From assembly GCA_022821235.1 (NCBI GenBank), contig JAJEEA010000379.1, positions 1 to 40,010 of the forward strand: a stretch of 40,010 nucleotides of DNA, in the 5' to 3' direction. The notes below the pieces were generated by a model. It was given only the letters and a program-made list of their open reading frames with translations. It did no database searches and was not told where the DNA came from. The position numbers and the translations under genes were made by a program. Positions 24,834 through 32,513 of this stretch are shown here, piece by piece. Origin of the DNA: Vicinamibacteria bacterium. GTDB lineage: Bacteria > Acidobacteriota > Vicinamibacteria > Vicinamibacterales > UBA8438. Every line of letters starts with the position of its first letter. Position 1 is the stretch's first letter.

Positions 24834-25703
24834 TCATCCCGGCATCCTACGTGAGATGGCGCTCCCGGCGAATGCCGATTGGTTTGCCATTCCGGTACGG
24901 CTGATGGCGGCGAGGAGATCGGCAACGAGCGCCCTGAAGGAAGCAGAGACCACCTCCGCATTGGCGCTCAAGCGCGCCGCACGAGCCGCCATTCCGATGC
25001 CAGGGGCTTGCGGGCTACGGAACAACGGTGTGAGCTGCGAAACCGCTTCGGCGGTAACCGCCGCGCTCAACTCGTCGTCCGCAAGTCGGGCCAGACCGCC
25101 CGCGAGCATTGCGGTCTCCGTGGCCTGCAGGAGACGCAGGACATCCAGCGCGTCCTTGTCGCTGACCCGGTCGACGGCCCCGACACGGTCGGCGATCTTG
25201 TGGACCTTGGCCACGAGCAGCGCCGCCGGTCCGGCGACGAGCATCACCACGGATCGCTCCGTCCCGGGATCGAGTGACGGGATCTTCATGAGCTTCCGAT
25301 CGACGAGTGCTGCTTCCGGCCCTTTCGCTCGTCTTGCCGCTCTCTTGCCGTGGGGTCCGAGGCGGGCTCCCCGCGAACCCGATCCGGCCAAGGCCTCGGG
25401 AACCATGAGGTCGACGGGAATCCCATCCGGGCTCGACCACGCGCCGGGATGCTGTCCGAGCGAGAAGCCGCGCGCCTCAAGTAGTCCGGGCAGGAGGGGC
25501 GCGTCCGTCAGCACTTCCGGCGCTACGCAGAAGTCGGCGTCGGTGGTGTACTCCGCGACGGCGAAGTCGGCGCGGCCGGTGTGAAGATAGATGGCCTGAG
25601 CACCGACGAGCACGAGAGCATCGAGCTGTTCGGCAAGCGCGTCGGCGGCGTCGAGCAGCGCGGTGCGGGCACGAACGTACAGTGGGTCAGGACCGCCAGA
25701 CAT
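24834..25703 (-). CDS. Nucleotidyltransferase, likely AbiEii-type toxin partner
   Basis: 289 residues. The nucleotidyltransferase pattern is at the N terminus: LVGAQAIYLHTGR (residues 32-44) followed by YTTDADF (52-58) with D55 and D57 as the metal-binding pair, then DLMVP as a possible third acidic position. In AbiE-type type IV toxin-antitoxin systems such an enzyme is the toxin and transfers nucleotides to tRNA or protein. A lysine is expected later (KIADRV and KDALDVLRLL fit the helical core). The ATG at 25703 overlaps the upstream AbiEi-like gene by 17 bp, so they are one operon. The assignment to AbiEii rests on fold motifs plus neighbour and is not certain. Confidence 0.68.
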   Translation of the reverse strand: MSGGPDPLYVRARTALLDAADALAEQLDALVLVGAQAIYLHTGRADFAVAEYTTDADFCVAPEVLTDAPLLPGLLEARGFSLGQHPGAWSSPDGIPVDLMVPEALAGSGSRGARLGPHGKRAARRAKGPEAALVDRKLMKIPSLDPGTERSVVMLVAGPAALLVAKVHKIADRVGAVDRVSDKDALDVLRLLQATETAMLAGGLARLADDELSAAVTAEAVSQLTPLFRSPQAPGIGMAARAARLSANAEVVSASFRALVADLLAAISRTGMANQSAFAGSAISRRMPG

Positions 25704-26766
25704 GCTCGTTCCTCGCCATCCACGCCAGCATCTCTTCGCCCTGTGCGGGTTCCCGGCCGGGTCCGGTGAGCAGGTCGACGACGAGTTGGCTGGGGGCGAC
25801 ACAGCGAAGACCGTCTCGTTCGACCGTCCGATCGAAGACGACAGGATCGAGAGGCTCGAGGAGCACCACGTTGGCGCCGGCTTCGGTCTCGCGGAGATCC
25901 AGGTCGCCGATGGCCTGACTCGGGTCCGTGACGTAGATGGCCGCCAGCCTTGCAGGTGCAATGGGATCGAATCGCTGAGCTGCCAGGGCGCCGGTCGCCG
26001 CGTACGCGAAGCTCATCGCGCGGAGCTTGTTCTCGAGGGCCGGCAGGCCCCGCGGATCGAGCACCGAGGTTGGCGTATTGGAGTCGGTCTGGTCGTAGTC
26101 CTCGGCCCACCGGCGAATGGCGGCCTGCCAGTCGAGCGTCGAGACGGCGCCGCGCACTCGGGTCACGATTGCCTCTCGTTCGAGCAGATCCAGCACGCGG
26201 GACAGGGTCGGCGCCGACGCGCCGGTCGACTGAGCCAGCTCGCGGACGCCGTACGGAGGAGCCGCATCGATGATGGCCCTCACGGCTCGGGCGGCACCCC
26301 GACCCCGGAGGGACCGCAGCTTGTGGTCTCTTGGCCAAGGGTCGCGCTGGGCCCCGTCGGTGGAAACGAACAGCCCCGGCGTAGAGATCTCGATCCGGGC
26401 GTTGCCCGTGATGTCGACGTAGCCGACCCCGCGGGCGCGAAGCAGGGCCCGGGTGCGAGGGGAGAGATAGGCGGACGCTACAACCGGCACGGCGCGCGGC
26501 GATCTGCCGGCCGTGATCGTCGAGAGCCGCTCGACTGCCTGAAGAACGTCGCGCGGCTCGAGAGTTCGCTTGATCTCGACGGCAAGGACCGCGCTCTCGC
26601 CCCCCGGTGACGCGATCTCCGCCAGCAGATCGACGCGGTAACGACCGAGCGATTCGGTCCGCCGGGCGCCGAGCGACCAGCCGGCTGGAATTCGCTCAGC
26701 CAGAAACCGCTCGAACTGGCGCTCGACCTGCAATCCGGTCGGGAGCTGCTTGTCGGTCACAGGCAT
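25687..26766 (-). CDS. AbiEi-family antitoxin/regulator with N-terminal PD-(D/E)XK-like domain
   Basis: 359 residues. Residues 40-70 read YRVDLLAEI ... LAVEIKR: D46 and E64-x-K66 have the spacing of a PD-(D/E)XK nuclease core. The next part (RARGVGYVDITGNARIEI, residues 110-127) is typical of the AbiEi_2 group. A winged helix follows (about 158-212: VRELAQSTGASAPTLSRVLDLLE), and the C terminus (DPIAPARLAAIYV, DGLRCVAPSQLVVDLLTGPGR) is the AbiEi C-terminal region that senses or neutralises the toxin. It is the first gene of a two-gene operon with the nucleotidyltransferase. ATG 26766 has AGAGGG upstream and a good promoter 30 bp away. AbiEi proteins repress their own operon. Confidence 0.75.
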   Translation of the reverse strand: MPVTDKQLPTGLQVERQFERFLAERIPAGWSLGARRTESLGRYRVDLLAEIASPGGESAVLAVEIKRTLEPRDVLQAVERLSTITAGRSPRAVPVVASAYLSPRTRALLRARGVGYVDITGNARIEISTPGLFVSTDGAQRDPWPRDHKLRSLRGRGAARAVRAIIDAAPPYGVRELAQSTGASAPTLSRVLDLLEREAIVTRVRGAVSTLDWQAAIRRWAEDYDQTDSNTPTSVLDPRGLPALENKLRAMSFAYAATGALAAQRFDPIAPARLAAIYVTDPSQAIGDLDLRETEAGANVVLLEPLDPVVFDRTVERDGLRCVAPSQLVVDLLTGPGREPAQGEEMLAWMARNEHVWRS

Positions 26767-27089
26767 GAGATCCCTCTTCCACGCGCGGCGTTCCCAGTAT
26801 TGTAGCGTTTCAGCATGAGCGAAACAACTGCATTTTCGAAACACCCTGAGCGCAGCCAACGTCAGCGCCACCTCCGCGCCGCTCCCACGTGGCGATTCCT
26901 GCACCCGTCTGCACTCGCCACCGGCTGTTCCCCACGCAACTCGGGACCTTCCGCGTTTGGCCCCGTTCTTGCTCCGTGAAGCACCTCGTCCAGGGCCTGC
27001 CGGCCCCGGGGTCGCCCCCGCGACCCGCCGAGCACCGCCGCCGCCCCGCAAGCCGCAAGTGTGGACTCGGGACGTCACCAGGAGCGCGA
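26767..27089. other. Divergent intergenic region
   Basis: 323 bp. The left part holds the minus-strand promoter at 26799-26827. From about 26859 the sequence is the 5' flank shared with the first Rpn copy (21249 on). AGGAG at 27080-27084 serves the Rpn start. Confidence 0.6.
26799..26827 (-). promoter_or_regulatory. Sigma70-type promoter of the AbiEi-like operon, with dyads
   Basis: On the minus strand: TTGTTT (26827-26822), a 17-nt spacer, TACAAT (26804-26799), start of transcription predicted near 26792. An inverted repeat GTTTC-N9-GAAAC (26807-26825) covers the spacer and -35, and CGAAA/TTTCG repeats lie just upstream. This is where an autoregulating AbiEi would bind. The region is clearly less GC-rich than its surroundings. 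Confidence 0.55.
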
Positions 27090-28103
27090 ATGCACGACCC
27101 CGCCTACAAGCTCTTGTTCTCGCGCCCGCGCATGGTCCGCGATCTGCTCGACGGCTTCGCTGCCCGAAGCTGGAGCGACATCCTCGACTTCGGGTCGCTC
27201 GCCCCCCTGCCCGCCAGCTTCATCGGACGCGAGCTCCAACAGCGCCACGGCGACCTCATCTGGCGCGTCCGCGTCCGCGACGACCGCTGGCTCTACCTGG
27301 TCCTGCTCCTCGAGTTCCAGTCCACCGTCGACCCGGCGATGGCGGTGCGCATCCTGGAGTACACCGCGCTGGTCTACCGGCGGCTGGTCGACCACGACGT
27401 GCTCCGAGAACACGGGGCCCTGCCGCCGGTGCTGCCGGTCGTCCTCTACAACGGCCGGCGGCGGTGGACGGCGCCGGTCGAGGTGACCAACCTGCTGGCG
27501 GTGGGGCGCGACGTGCTGGCGCCGTACCAGCCGTCGCAGCGATACTATGTTCTGGACGTGGCACGCGCGGCGGACGCCGACCTGCCGGCGGGCAACTTGG
27601 TCTCTGCGCTCATCGGCCTGGAGAAAACGCGCGACGCGGCGGGCCTGCGCGGTGCGCTGGAGGCGCTGTTCGACCTTCTGCGGCAACAGAAGGACGGCGC
27701 GTTGACGCAGGCGTTCATGACGTGGCTGCGCCACGGGCTGCGGCATGCGGGCCGGCTGCCGGCAGACGGTGAGGACCCGTTGGCGCAGTTGCAGGAGACG
27801 CAGACGATGCTGGAAGAGACCGTGCGGGAATGGACGCGGGAATGGCTCGAGCAGGGCCGCGCCCAAGGCATCGATCAGGGGCGCGTCCAGGGCATCGAGC
27901 AGGCCCGCCACGAAGAGCGGGCGCTGCTCTGCCGTCTGGCGGCCCGGAAGTTCGATGACGGGGCCGCCGAGAGACTGGCCGCCGCCCTGGCCGGCGTCAC
28001 CGACCCGGACCGCCTTGCGCGCGTCGGGGACTGGATCATCGAGTGCGCGACGGCGTCGGACCTGCTGGCCCGCGTCCGCGGCGACAACGGGCCGGGCGGC
28101 TGA
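26859..28103 (+). repeat. Copy 2 of the 1.25-kb Rpn-bearing repeat
   Basis: Direct repeat of 21249-22510 (see there). The two copies bracket a 4.3-kb segment (22511-26858) made of decayed genes, toxin-antitoxin parts and a cyclase. Homologous recombination between the copies would delete that segment. Confidence 0.8.
27090..28103 (+). CDS. Rpn-family recombination-promoting nuclease, second copy
   Basis: 337 residues, near-identical to the product of 21497-22510, including D55, E75-x-Q77 and the YKLLFSRPRMVRDLL start. The main difference is in the Gln/Gly helical repeat: EQGRAQGIDQGRVQGIEQAR here. Both genes look intact. ATG 27090 has AGGAG five bases upstream, a better RBS than in copy 1. 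A 370-bp tail-only copy follows directly. Confidence 0.87.
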   Translation: MHDPAYKLLFSRPRMVRDLLDGFAARSWSDILDFGSLAPLPASFIGRELQQRHGDLIWRVRVRDDRWLYLVLLLEFQSTVDPAMAVRILEYTALVYRRLVDHDVLREHGALPPVLPVVLYNGRRRWTAPVEVTNLLAVGRDVLAPYQPSQRYYVLDVARAADADLPAGNLVSALIGLEKTRDAAGLRGALEALFDLLRQQKDGALTQAFMTWLRHGLRHAGRLPADGEDPLAQLQETQTMLEETVREWTREWLEQGRAQGIDQGRVQGIEQARHEERALLCRLAARKFDDGAAERLAAALAGVTDPDRLARVGDWIIECATASDLLARVRGDNGPGG

Positions 28104-28571
28104 AGCACCGCCGTGGCAGGGATCCGTTGGCGCAGTTGCGGCAGACGCAGACGATGCTGGAAGAGACCGTGCGGGAATGGACGCGGGAATGGCTCGAGCA
28201 GGGCCGCGCCCAGGGCATCGAGCAGGGCCGCGCCCGGGGCATGGAAGAGGGCATCGAGCAGGGGCGCGTCCAGGGCATCGAGCAGGTCCGCCACGAGGTG
28301 CGGGCGCTGCTCTGCCGCCAGGCGGCCCGGAAGTTCGATGCCGGGGCGGCCGAGGGACTGGCCGCCGCCCCCGCCGGCGTCACCGACCCGGACCACCTTG
28401 CGCGGGTCGGCGACTGGATTATCGAGTGCGCGACGGCGTCGGACCTGCTGGCCCGCGTCCGCGGCGACAACGGGCCGGGCGGCTGAGACACCCGTTGCGG
28501 TTTGCCGTTCAGGCTCCTAGAATGGACCTTCGGCCCCGGCTGGAAACCGCGTTCGCACCGAGGAGGCCCGG
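28104..28571. other. Region without an intact gene
   Basis: 468 bp, nearly all occupied by the Rpn tail (28113-28486). The last 85 bp form the leader of the next gene, with GAGGAGG at 28559-28566. No clear promoter was identified. Confidence 0.55.
28113..28486 (+). pseudogene. Tail-only third copy of the Rpn gene
   Basis: Begins abruptly at the equivalent of residue ~228 (DPLAQL-QTQTMLEETVREW) and continues in frame to the same ending, DLLARVRGDNGPGG and TGA. It keeps the frame throughout although it has no start or nuclease core. Its EQG repeat is 12 residues longer than in copy 2 (EQGIEQGRARGMEEGIEQGR-type). It lies in tandem with copy 2, so it is either a partial duplication or what is left of a third gene after deletion. 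Confidence 0.8.
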
Positions 28572-30017
28572 ATGACGACGACGCGAAATCGGCGGCGGAC
28601 GTTCCCCTGGCAGGTCATGCTCACCACGGCGGTCGCGGCCCTCGCCGCGATGCCGGCGCCGGCGGCCGCGCAGGCCGCGGCGAACGACGAGGTCACGTTC
28701 ACCCGCGACATCGCCCCCATCCTCCAGCGGAGCTGTCAGAAGTGCCATCAGCCCAACTCGCTGGCGCCGATGTCGCTCATCGACTACGAGGAGGTGCGGC
28801 CGTGGGCCCGCGCCATCAAGCTGCGCACGGGGCTGCGCGACAAGCCGGGGGTGATGCCTCCCTGGTACATCGAGAAGGACATCGGCATCCAGCGGTTCAA
28901 GGACGACCCGTCGCTGAGCGACGAGGAGGTCGCCCTGATCGCGCGGTGGGCCGACAACGGCGCCCCCCGGGGCAATCCCGCCGACCTGCCGCCGCCGGTG
29001 CCGTTCATCGACGTCGACCAGTGGGAGATCGGGCAGCCCGACCTGATCGTGTCGTCGCCGAGCTTCGACGTGGCGGGCGACGCGCCCGACTGGTGGGGCT
29101 CGATCGGCGAGGTGCCGACGGGGCTGACCGAGGACCGCTACGTCGCCGCGATGGAGTACAAGGAGATCACCGAGTCGAGCGTGGGCGAGACCCGCAACAC
29201 GGTGGGCGGGCTCTTCGTGGTGCACCACGCCACCCTCGGCGTCACCGACCCCAACCCCGACGAGAACGAGGACGATCCGCTGGCCGCGCAGCGCCGCTGG
29301 CCGACCCACGAGGTGGGGCGCAACGCCGACGTCTTCGACCCCGAGGCGGGCAAGATCATGAAGGCGGGGTCGAAGCTGCAGTTCAACTCGATGCACCTGC
29401 ACGCGAACGGGGCGGACACGCGGGCCCACCTCGACGTCGGGTTCAAGTTCCATCCCCGCGGCTACAAGCCGACCCGGAAGTGGGTGCGGATGTCGTTCGG
29501 CAACGGCGTCGACCTCGACATCTAGGCGATGGACCCCGACCAGCAGGCGGAGGCGTACTTCACGCTGCCGGAGAACACGCTGATCACCATCTTCGAGCCC
29601 CACATGCACGCGCCGGGCGTGCGCATGTGCCTCGACGCCATCTGGGGGCACAACGTCCAGACGCTGAACTGCGCCGGCTACGACCACAGTTGGGTGCGGG
29701 TCTACAACTACGCCGACGACGCGGCGCCGCTGCTGCCGAAGGGCACCATCCTCCGGATGACCGGCTACTTCAACAACTCGCCGTCGAACCCCAACGTGCC
29801 CGACCCGCGCAACTGGTCGGGCGGCGGACACCGCTCGGTCGACCAGATGTTCATCAACCTGATGCGCGGGGTCTACCTGACCGAAGAGGAGTTCGCGGCC
29901 GAGATGGCGAAGCGGCGCGAGGCGCTCGGCCTCGCCGACGGCGAGGTGGTCCTCGGCTGCCCGCTCTGCGGGACGATGGTCGAGGCGCCGGCCGAGAACG
30001 CGGGAGGCGGACAGTGA
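28572..30017 (+). pseudogene. Haem/copper monooxygenase-fold protein with an in-frame amber codon
   Basis: Paralogue of 7435-8727. One frame of 482 codons is broken only by TAG at 29523-29525 (codon 318). The part before it has the signal peptide, the haem site C55-Q-K-C58-H59, MPPW, and the HH pair (VVHHATL); the part after has AYFTLPENT, H-M-H in FEPHMHAPG and a C-terminal CPLC. In the intact paralogue the segment is continuous. A single C-to-T change from CAG would make this TAG. Alternatives are a recent nonsense mutation, a sequencing error, or readthrough. The second part alone has an ATG at 29529 but lacks an RBS and export signal. SD GAGGAGG with 5-nt spacer at the start. Confidence 0.82.
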
Positions 30018-31072
30018 GAGCCGCGGCCGGGCGCGGCGGGAGCCTCGAAGACCGCCCGATGCGCGGCGGTCCGCTTCGCAAGACGCTGAGAGGCCGGGCG
30101 GGCGGCGGGGCCCTCAAGAGCCGCCCGTTACGCGGCGGTCCGCTCCGCGGGAAGGTGGGGACCCCGGCCGGCAGCGGCAGGGTCCTTTCGGCGACGGCCG
30201 TACTCCTCGCCGGGCTGCTCGTCGTCCTCGCCGTCCAGGACGCGGACGCGCAGGGCTCGCGCCGCGCCTACGACTTCGGCCAGGAGGTGGTGCCGGCCTA
30301 CGAGGGCTGGGAGCAGAACCCGGACGGCTCGTTCAACCTGGTGTTCGGGACGATGAACCGGAACTGGGAGGAGGAGCTGCACATCCCCATCGGCCCCGAC
30401 AACAGCATCGAGCCCGGCGGGCCCGACCAGGGGCAGCCGACGTGGTTCCTGCCGCGGCGGAACCGGTTCCTCTTCCGCATCCGGGTCCCGGCCGACTTCG
30501 GGGCCAAGGAGCTGGTGTGGACGCTCACCAGCCACGGCGAGACGAAGCGCGCCTACGGCACCCTGAAGCCCGACTACTACATGGACGACAACGTCCGCAT
30601 GGCGAACAACGGGGCCGGCGTCTCCGGCGAGCTGTTCAAGAACGTGGCCCCGACGCTCGAGGTGCACGGCGAGTCGACCCGCACCGCGAAGGCGAACACG
30701 CCGGTCACCCTGACCGCGGTCGCGCGCGACGAGGACGAGCTGCCGAGACGCCGGGGGATGCGCCCCGTGGACCCGGGCCGGCCCACGAGCCTGACGCCAA
30801 TCGCCGCGACCGGCCTCCGGCTCTCCTGGTTCGTCTACCGGGGGGGCGTGCCGGTCACCTTCGATCCGGTGCAGACCAAGGTGTGGGAAGACACGCGGGC
30901 CAACTCGAACTCGCCGTGGGGCGCGGGCTGGGAGACGCCCGACCCACCCCCGGACAACGAGTGGGTGGTGCAGGCGACCTTCACCGAGCCCGGCACCTAC
31001 GTGCTGCGCTGCATCGCCCACGACGGGGGGCTCGCGACCTACGAGGACGTCACGTTCGTGGTGACGGAGTGA
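30014..31072 (+). CDS. Secreted partner of the second haem/copper protein
   Basis: 352 residues from GTG 30014, whose GTGA overlaps the upstream stop and which has GGGAGG 6 nt before it. The hydrophobic signal segment (SATAVLLAGLLVVLA) only starts near residue 57; the 55 residues before it come from two copies of a 69-bp-spaced repeat. A later GTG (30155) would give a normal signal peptide but has no spaced RBS. The mature part repeats the theme of the 8732 gene product: GWEQNPDGSFNLVFGTMNRN, then QPTWFLPRRNRFLFRIRVP. The C-terminal half (TPVTLTAVARDEDELP and GTYVLRCIAHDGGLATYEDVTFVV) looks like an Ig/cadherin-type beta-domain. It ends inside the 3' end of the opposite gene (23-bp convergent overlap). 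Confidence 0.8.
   Translation: MRAAAGRGGSLEDRPMRGGPLRKTLRGRAGGGALKSRPLRGGPLRGKVGTPAGSGRVLSATAVLLAGLLVVLAVQDADAQGSRRAYDFGQEVVPAYEGWEQNPDGSFNLVFGTMNRNWEEELHIPIGPDNSIEPGGPDQGQPTWFLPRRNRFLFRIRVPADFGAKELVWTLTSHGETKRAYGTLKPDYYMDDNVRMANNGAGVSGELFKNVAPTLEVHGESTRTAKANTPVTLTAVARDEDELPRRRGMRPVDPGRPTSLTPIAATGLRLSWFVYRGGVPVTFDPVQTKVWEDTRANSNSPWGAGWETPDPPPDNEWVVQATFTEPGTYVLRCIAHDGGLATYEDVTFVVTE
30043..30145. repeat. Two hairpin-forming repeats, 69 bp apart, at the start of a coding region
   Basis: CTCGAAGACCGCCC-GATGCG-CGGCGGTCCGCTTC (30044 on) recurs as CTCAAGAGCCGCCC-GTTACG-CGGCGGTCCGCTCC (30113 on). Each can fold by pairing its CCGCC with GGCGG. The 69-bp offset keeps the reading frame (23 codons). This is a different element from the AGGAGTC repeat. 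Confidence 0.6.
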
Positions 31073-32369
31073 AGCGGGCCTCCATCTCGCGCCGCGCCTT
31101 CACCGGCGCGGCGCTCGCGTCAATCTGAACATCGCCCCACCCGACGATCTCGCCCGCGCCGATGGCCCGCTTCAGGGTCACCCCGTGGGCGAGGCCGATC
31201 GGCAACGCCCCGCGGTCGAGCGACGCCCCAGCCGGGAGCAGCTTCCCGTAGACGGTGAACCCGCCCTCGCCGTCGAGCGTCTCCCCCGCCGCGAGATCGC
31301 GTTTCGCGGTCGCCGCCACGTCGCCGACGAAGGCGCGCGCGGCGCCGGTCGGCTTCCCGAGCAGCCCGGCCGCGAGCACCGACACGTTCAGCTCGAGCCC
31401 GATGAGGTGGAACGGCTTGTACATGGCCGAGTACCGGCCCGTCGCGTCGGTGTTCATCCCGTACTGCCGGAAGCAGCCCGCGGTGTAGTCGTTGGGCGCC
31501 TCGAGGACCACGTAGACCCCCCAGCGCAGGTCGCCGGGCACAGGGCGGCCGTCGCGCTCGAGCGACGACACCACCTCGACCTGCCCCTTGTGGTGGAGCT
31601 GGCCGCCGGCCTCGGCCGGCCGCAGCACGTGCGCGAGGTCGTCCCGGCCGCAGGACGGGAACCGCAGGCCGTCGGGTGCGGGCGCGAGGCCGGTGGCGTT
31701 GGCGATGGCGGCCATCTCGATGGCCGACTTCGTCCCGTCGAGGAACGAGTTGAACATGCGGCTGTTCATGCCCGCCGCCCGCGCCTCGGCGGCGGTGAGC
31801 CCGTAGTGGTCCCACACCGTGTCCGGCGTCGAGGCGTGGTACGACGGCAGGTACTTGGTGCCCTTCCCCGCCGCCACCACGTCGAAGCCGCACGCGCGCG
31901 CCCACTCCACCAGCTCGCAGGTCAGGGCGGGCTGATCGCCGTAGGCCATCGTGTAGACGACCCCGGCCGCGCGCGCCTCGGCCGCCAGCAGCGGCCCCGC
32001 CAGCACGTCGGCCTCGACGTTCACCATCACGACGTGGCGACCCGCCGCGCACGCCGCGCGCGCGTGCGCGATGCCCGCCGCGGGGTCGCCGGTCGCCTCG
32101 ACGACGACGTCGACGGCGTCGTCGCGCACCATCTCTATCGCGTCGTCCGTGAACCGCGTCCCGGCGATGCGCGCGTCCGTCCAGCCGACGGCGCGGCACG
32201 CGGCGCGCGCGCGGTCCGGATGGAGGTCCGCGATGGCGCGCACCTCCAGGCCGGTCGTCGACGGGACCTGGCTCAGAAACATCGATCCGAACTTGCCGGC
32301 GCCGATCAGGCCCACCAGCACCGGCCGGTCGGCCGCGGCGCGCGCGCGCAACTCGTCCCAGAGATACAT
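31050..32369 (-). CDS. NAD(P)-dependent oxidoreductase of the COG4091 type (homoserine dehydrogenase-like plus SAF domain)
   Basis: 439 residues. Rossmann start at residues 20-28 (GLIGAGKFG), followed by LEVRAIADLHPDRA, VDVVVEATGDPAAG and GRHVVMVNVEADVL, as in the homoserine-dehydrogenase-like COG4091 group. Central conserved segments are GKGTKYLPSYHASTPDTVWDHYGL and FLDGTKSAIEMAAIANATG. The C terminus is a SAF domain (KRDLAAGETLDGEGGFTVYGKL to KRAIGAGEIVGWGDV). Members of this group work in sugar-acid and polyol pathways; no substrate can be named. Start ATG 32369 has only GGGGG upstream. It follows the PhyH gene and its tail duplicate on the same strand. Its 3' end overlaps the convergent neighbour by 23 bp. 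Confidence 0.82.
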   Translation of the reverse strand: MYLWDELRARAAADRPVLVGLIGAGKFGSMFLSQVPSTTGLEVRAIADLHPDRARAACRAVGWTDARIAGTRFTDDAIEMVRDDAVDVVVEATGDPAAGIAHARAACAAGRHVVMVNVEADVLAGPLLAAEARAAGVVYTMAYGDQPALTCELVEWARACGFDVVAAGKGTKYLPSYHASTPDTVWDHYGLTAAEARAAGMNSRMFNSFLDGTKSAIEMAAIANATGLAPAPDGLRFPSCGRDDLAHVLRPAEAGGQLHHKGQVEVVSSLERDGRPVPGDLRWGVYVVLEAPNDYTAGCFRQYGMNTDATGRYSAMYKPFHLIGLELNVSVLAAGLLGKPTGAARAFVGDVAATAKRDLAAGETLDGEGGFTVYGKLLPAGASLDRGALPIGLAHGVTLKRAIGAGEIVGWGDVQIDASAAPVKARREMEARFTPSPRT

Positions 32370-32380
32370 CGCGCCCCCGT

Positions 32381-32495
32381 TCAGACCGTCACGCTGGCGC
32401 GCACGAGCTCGGCGACGCAGTCGTCGGCCAGCGGCTCGATGGGCGCGAAGTCGCGGTGGGCGATCCACGCCGCGCGCTTGAAACACCGGATGTGG
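32381..32495 (-). repeat. Tandem copy of the PhyH gene's 3' end, including stop
   Basis: On the minus strand it reads FKRAAWIAHRDFAPIEPLADDC and VAELVRASVTV plus TGA; the parent (32514-32628) reads the same 22 residues, then LGELVRAGATA plus TGA. Several base changes are silent. It lies between the PhyH stop and the COG4091 start, so the two genes' junction carries two stops in series. The copy has no own gene body. Confidence 0.85.
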
Positions 32496-32513
32496 AGGTA
32501 CATTGCGTCCCAT

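Noticed and set aside
21497-28103. Complete insertion sequence or composite transposon
   Set aside because: The Rpn copies lack visible terminal inverted repeats and target-site duplications, and the family acts as nucleases. Only a repeat pair is supported.
27090-28486. Diversity-generating retroelement (template/variable repeat pair) from a 3'-end copy next to a gene
   Set aside because: No reverse transcriptase is present, differences between copies are not focused on adenines, and the same arrangement occurs with unrelated genes (PhyH, mutY).
29523-29525. Pyrrolysine or selenocysteine-type recoding at the TAG
   Set aside because: The paralogue has no special residue there, no downstream recoding element or matching machinery is visible, and TAG is used as an ordinary stop elsewhere in the window. 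A nonsense mutation is simpler.
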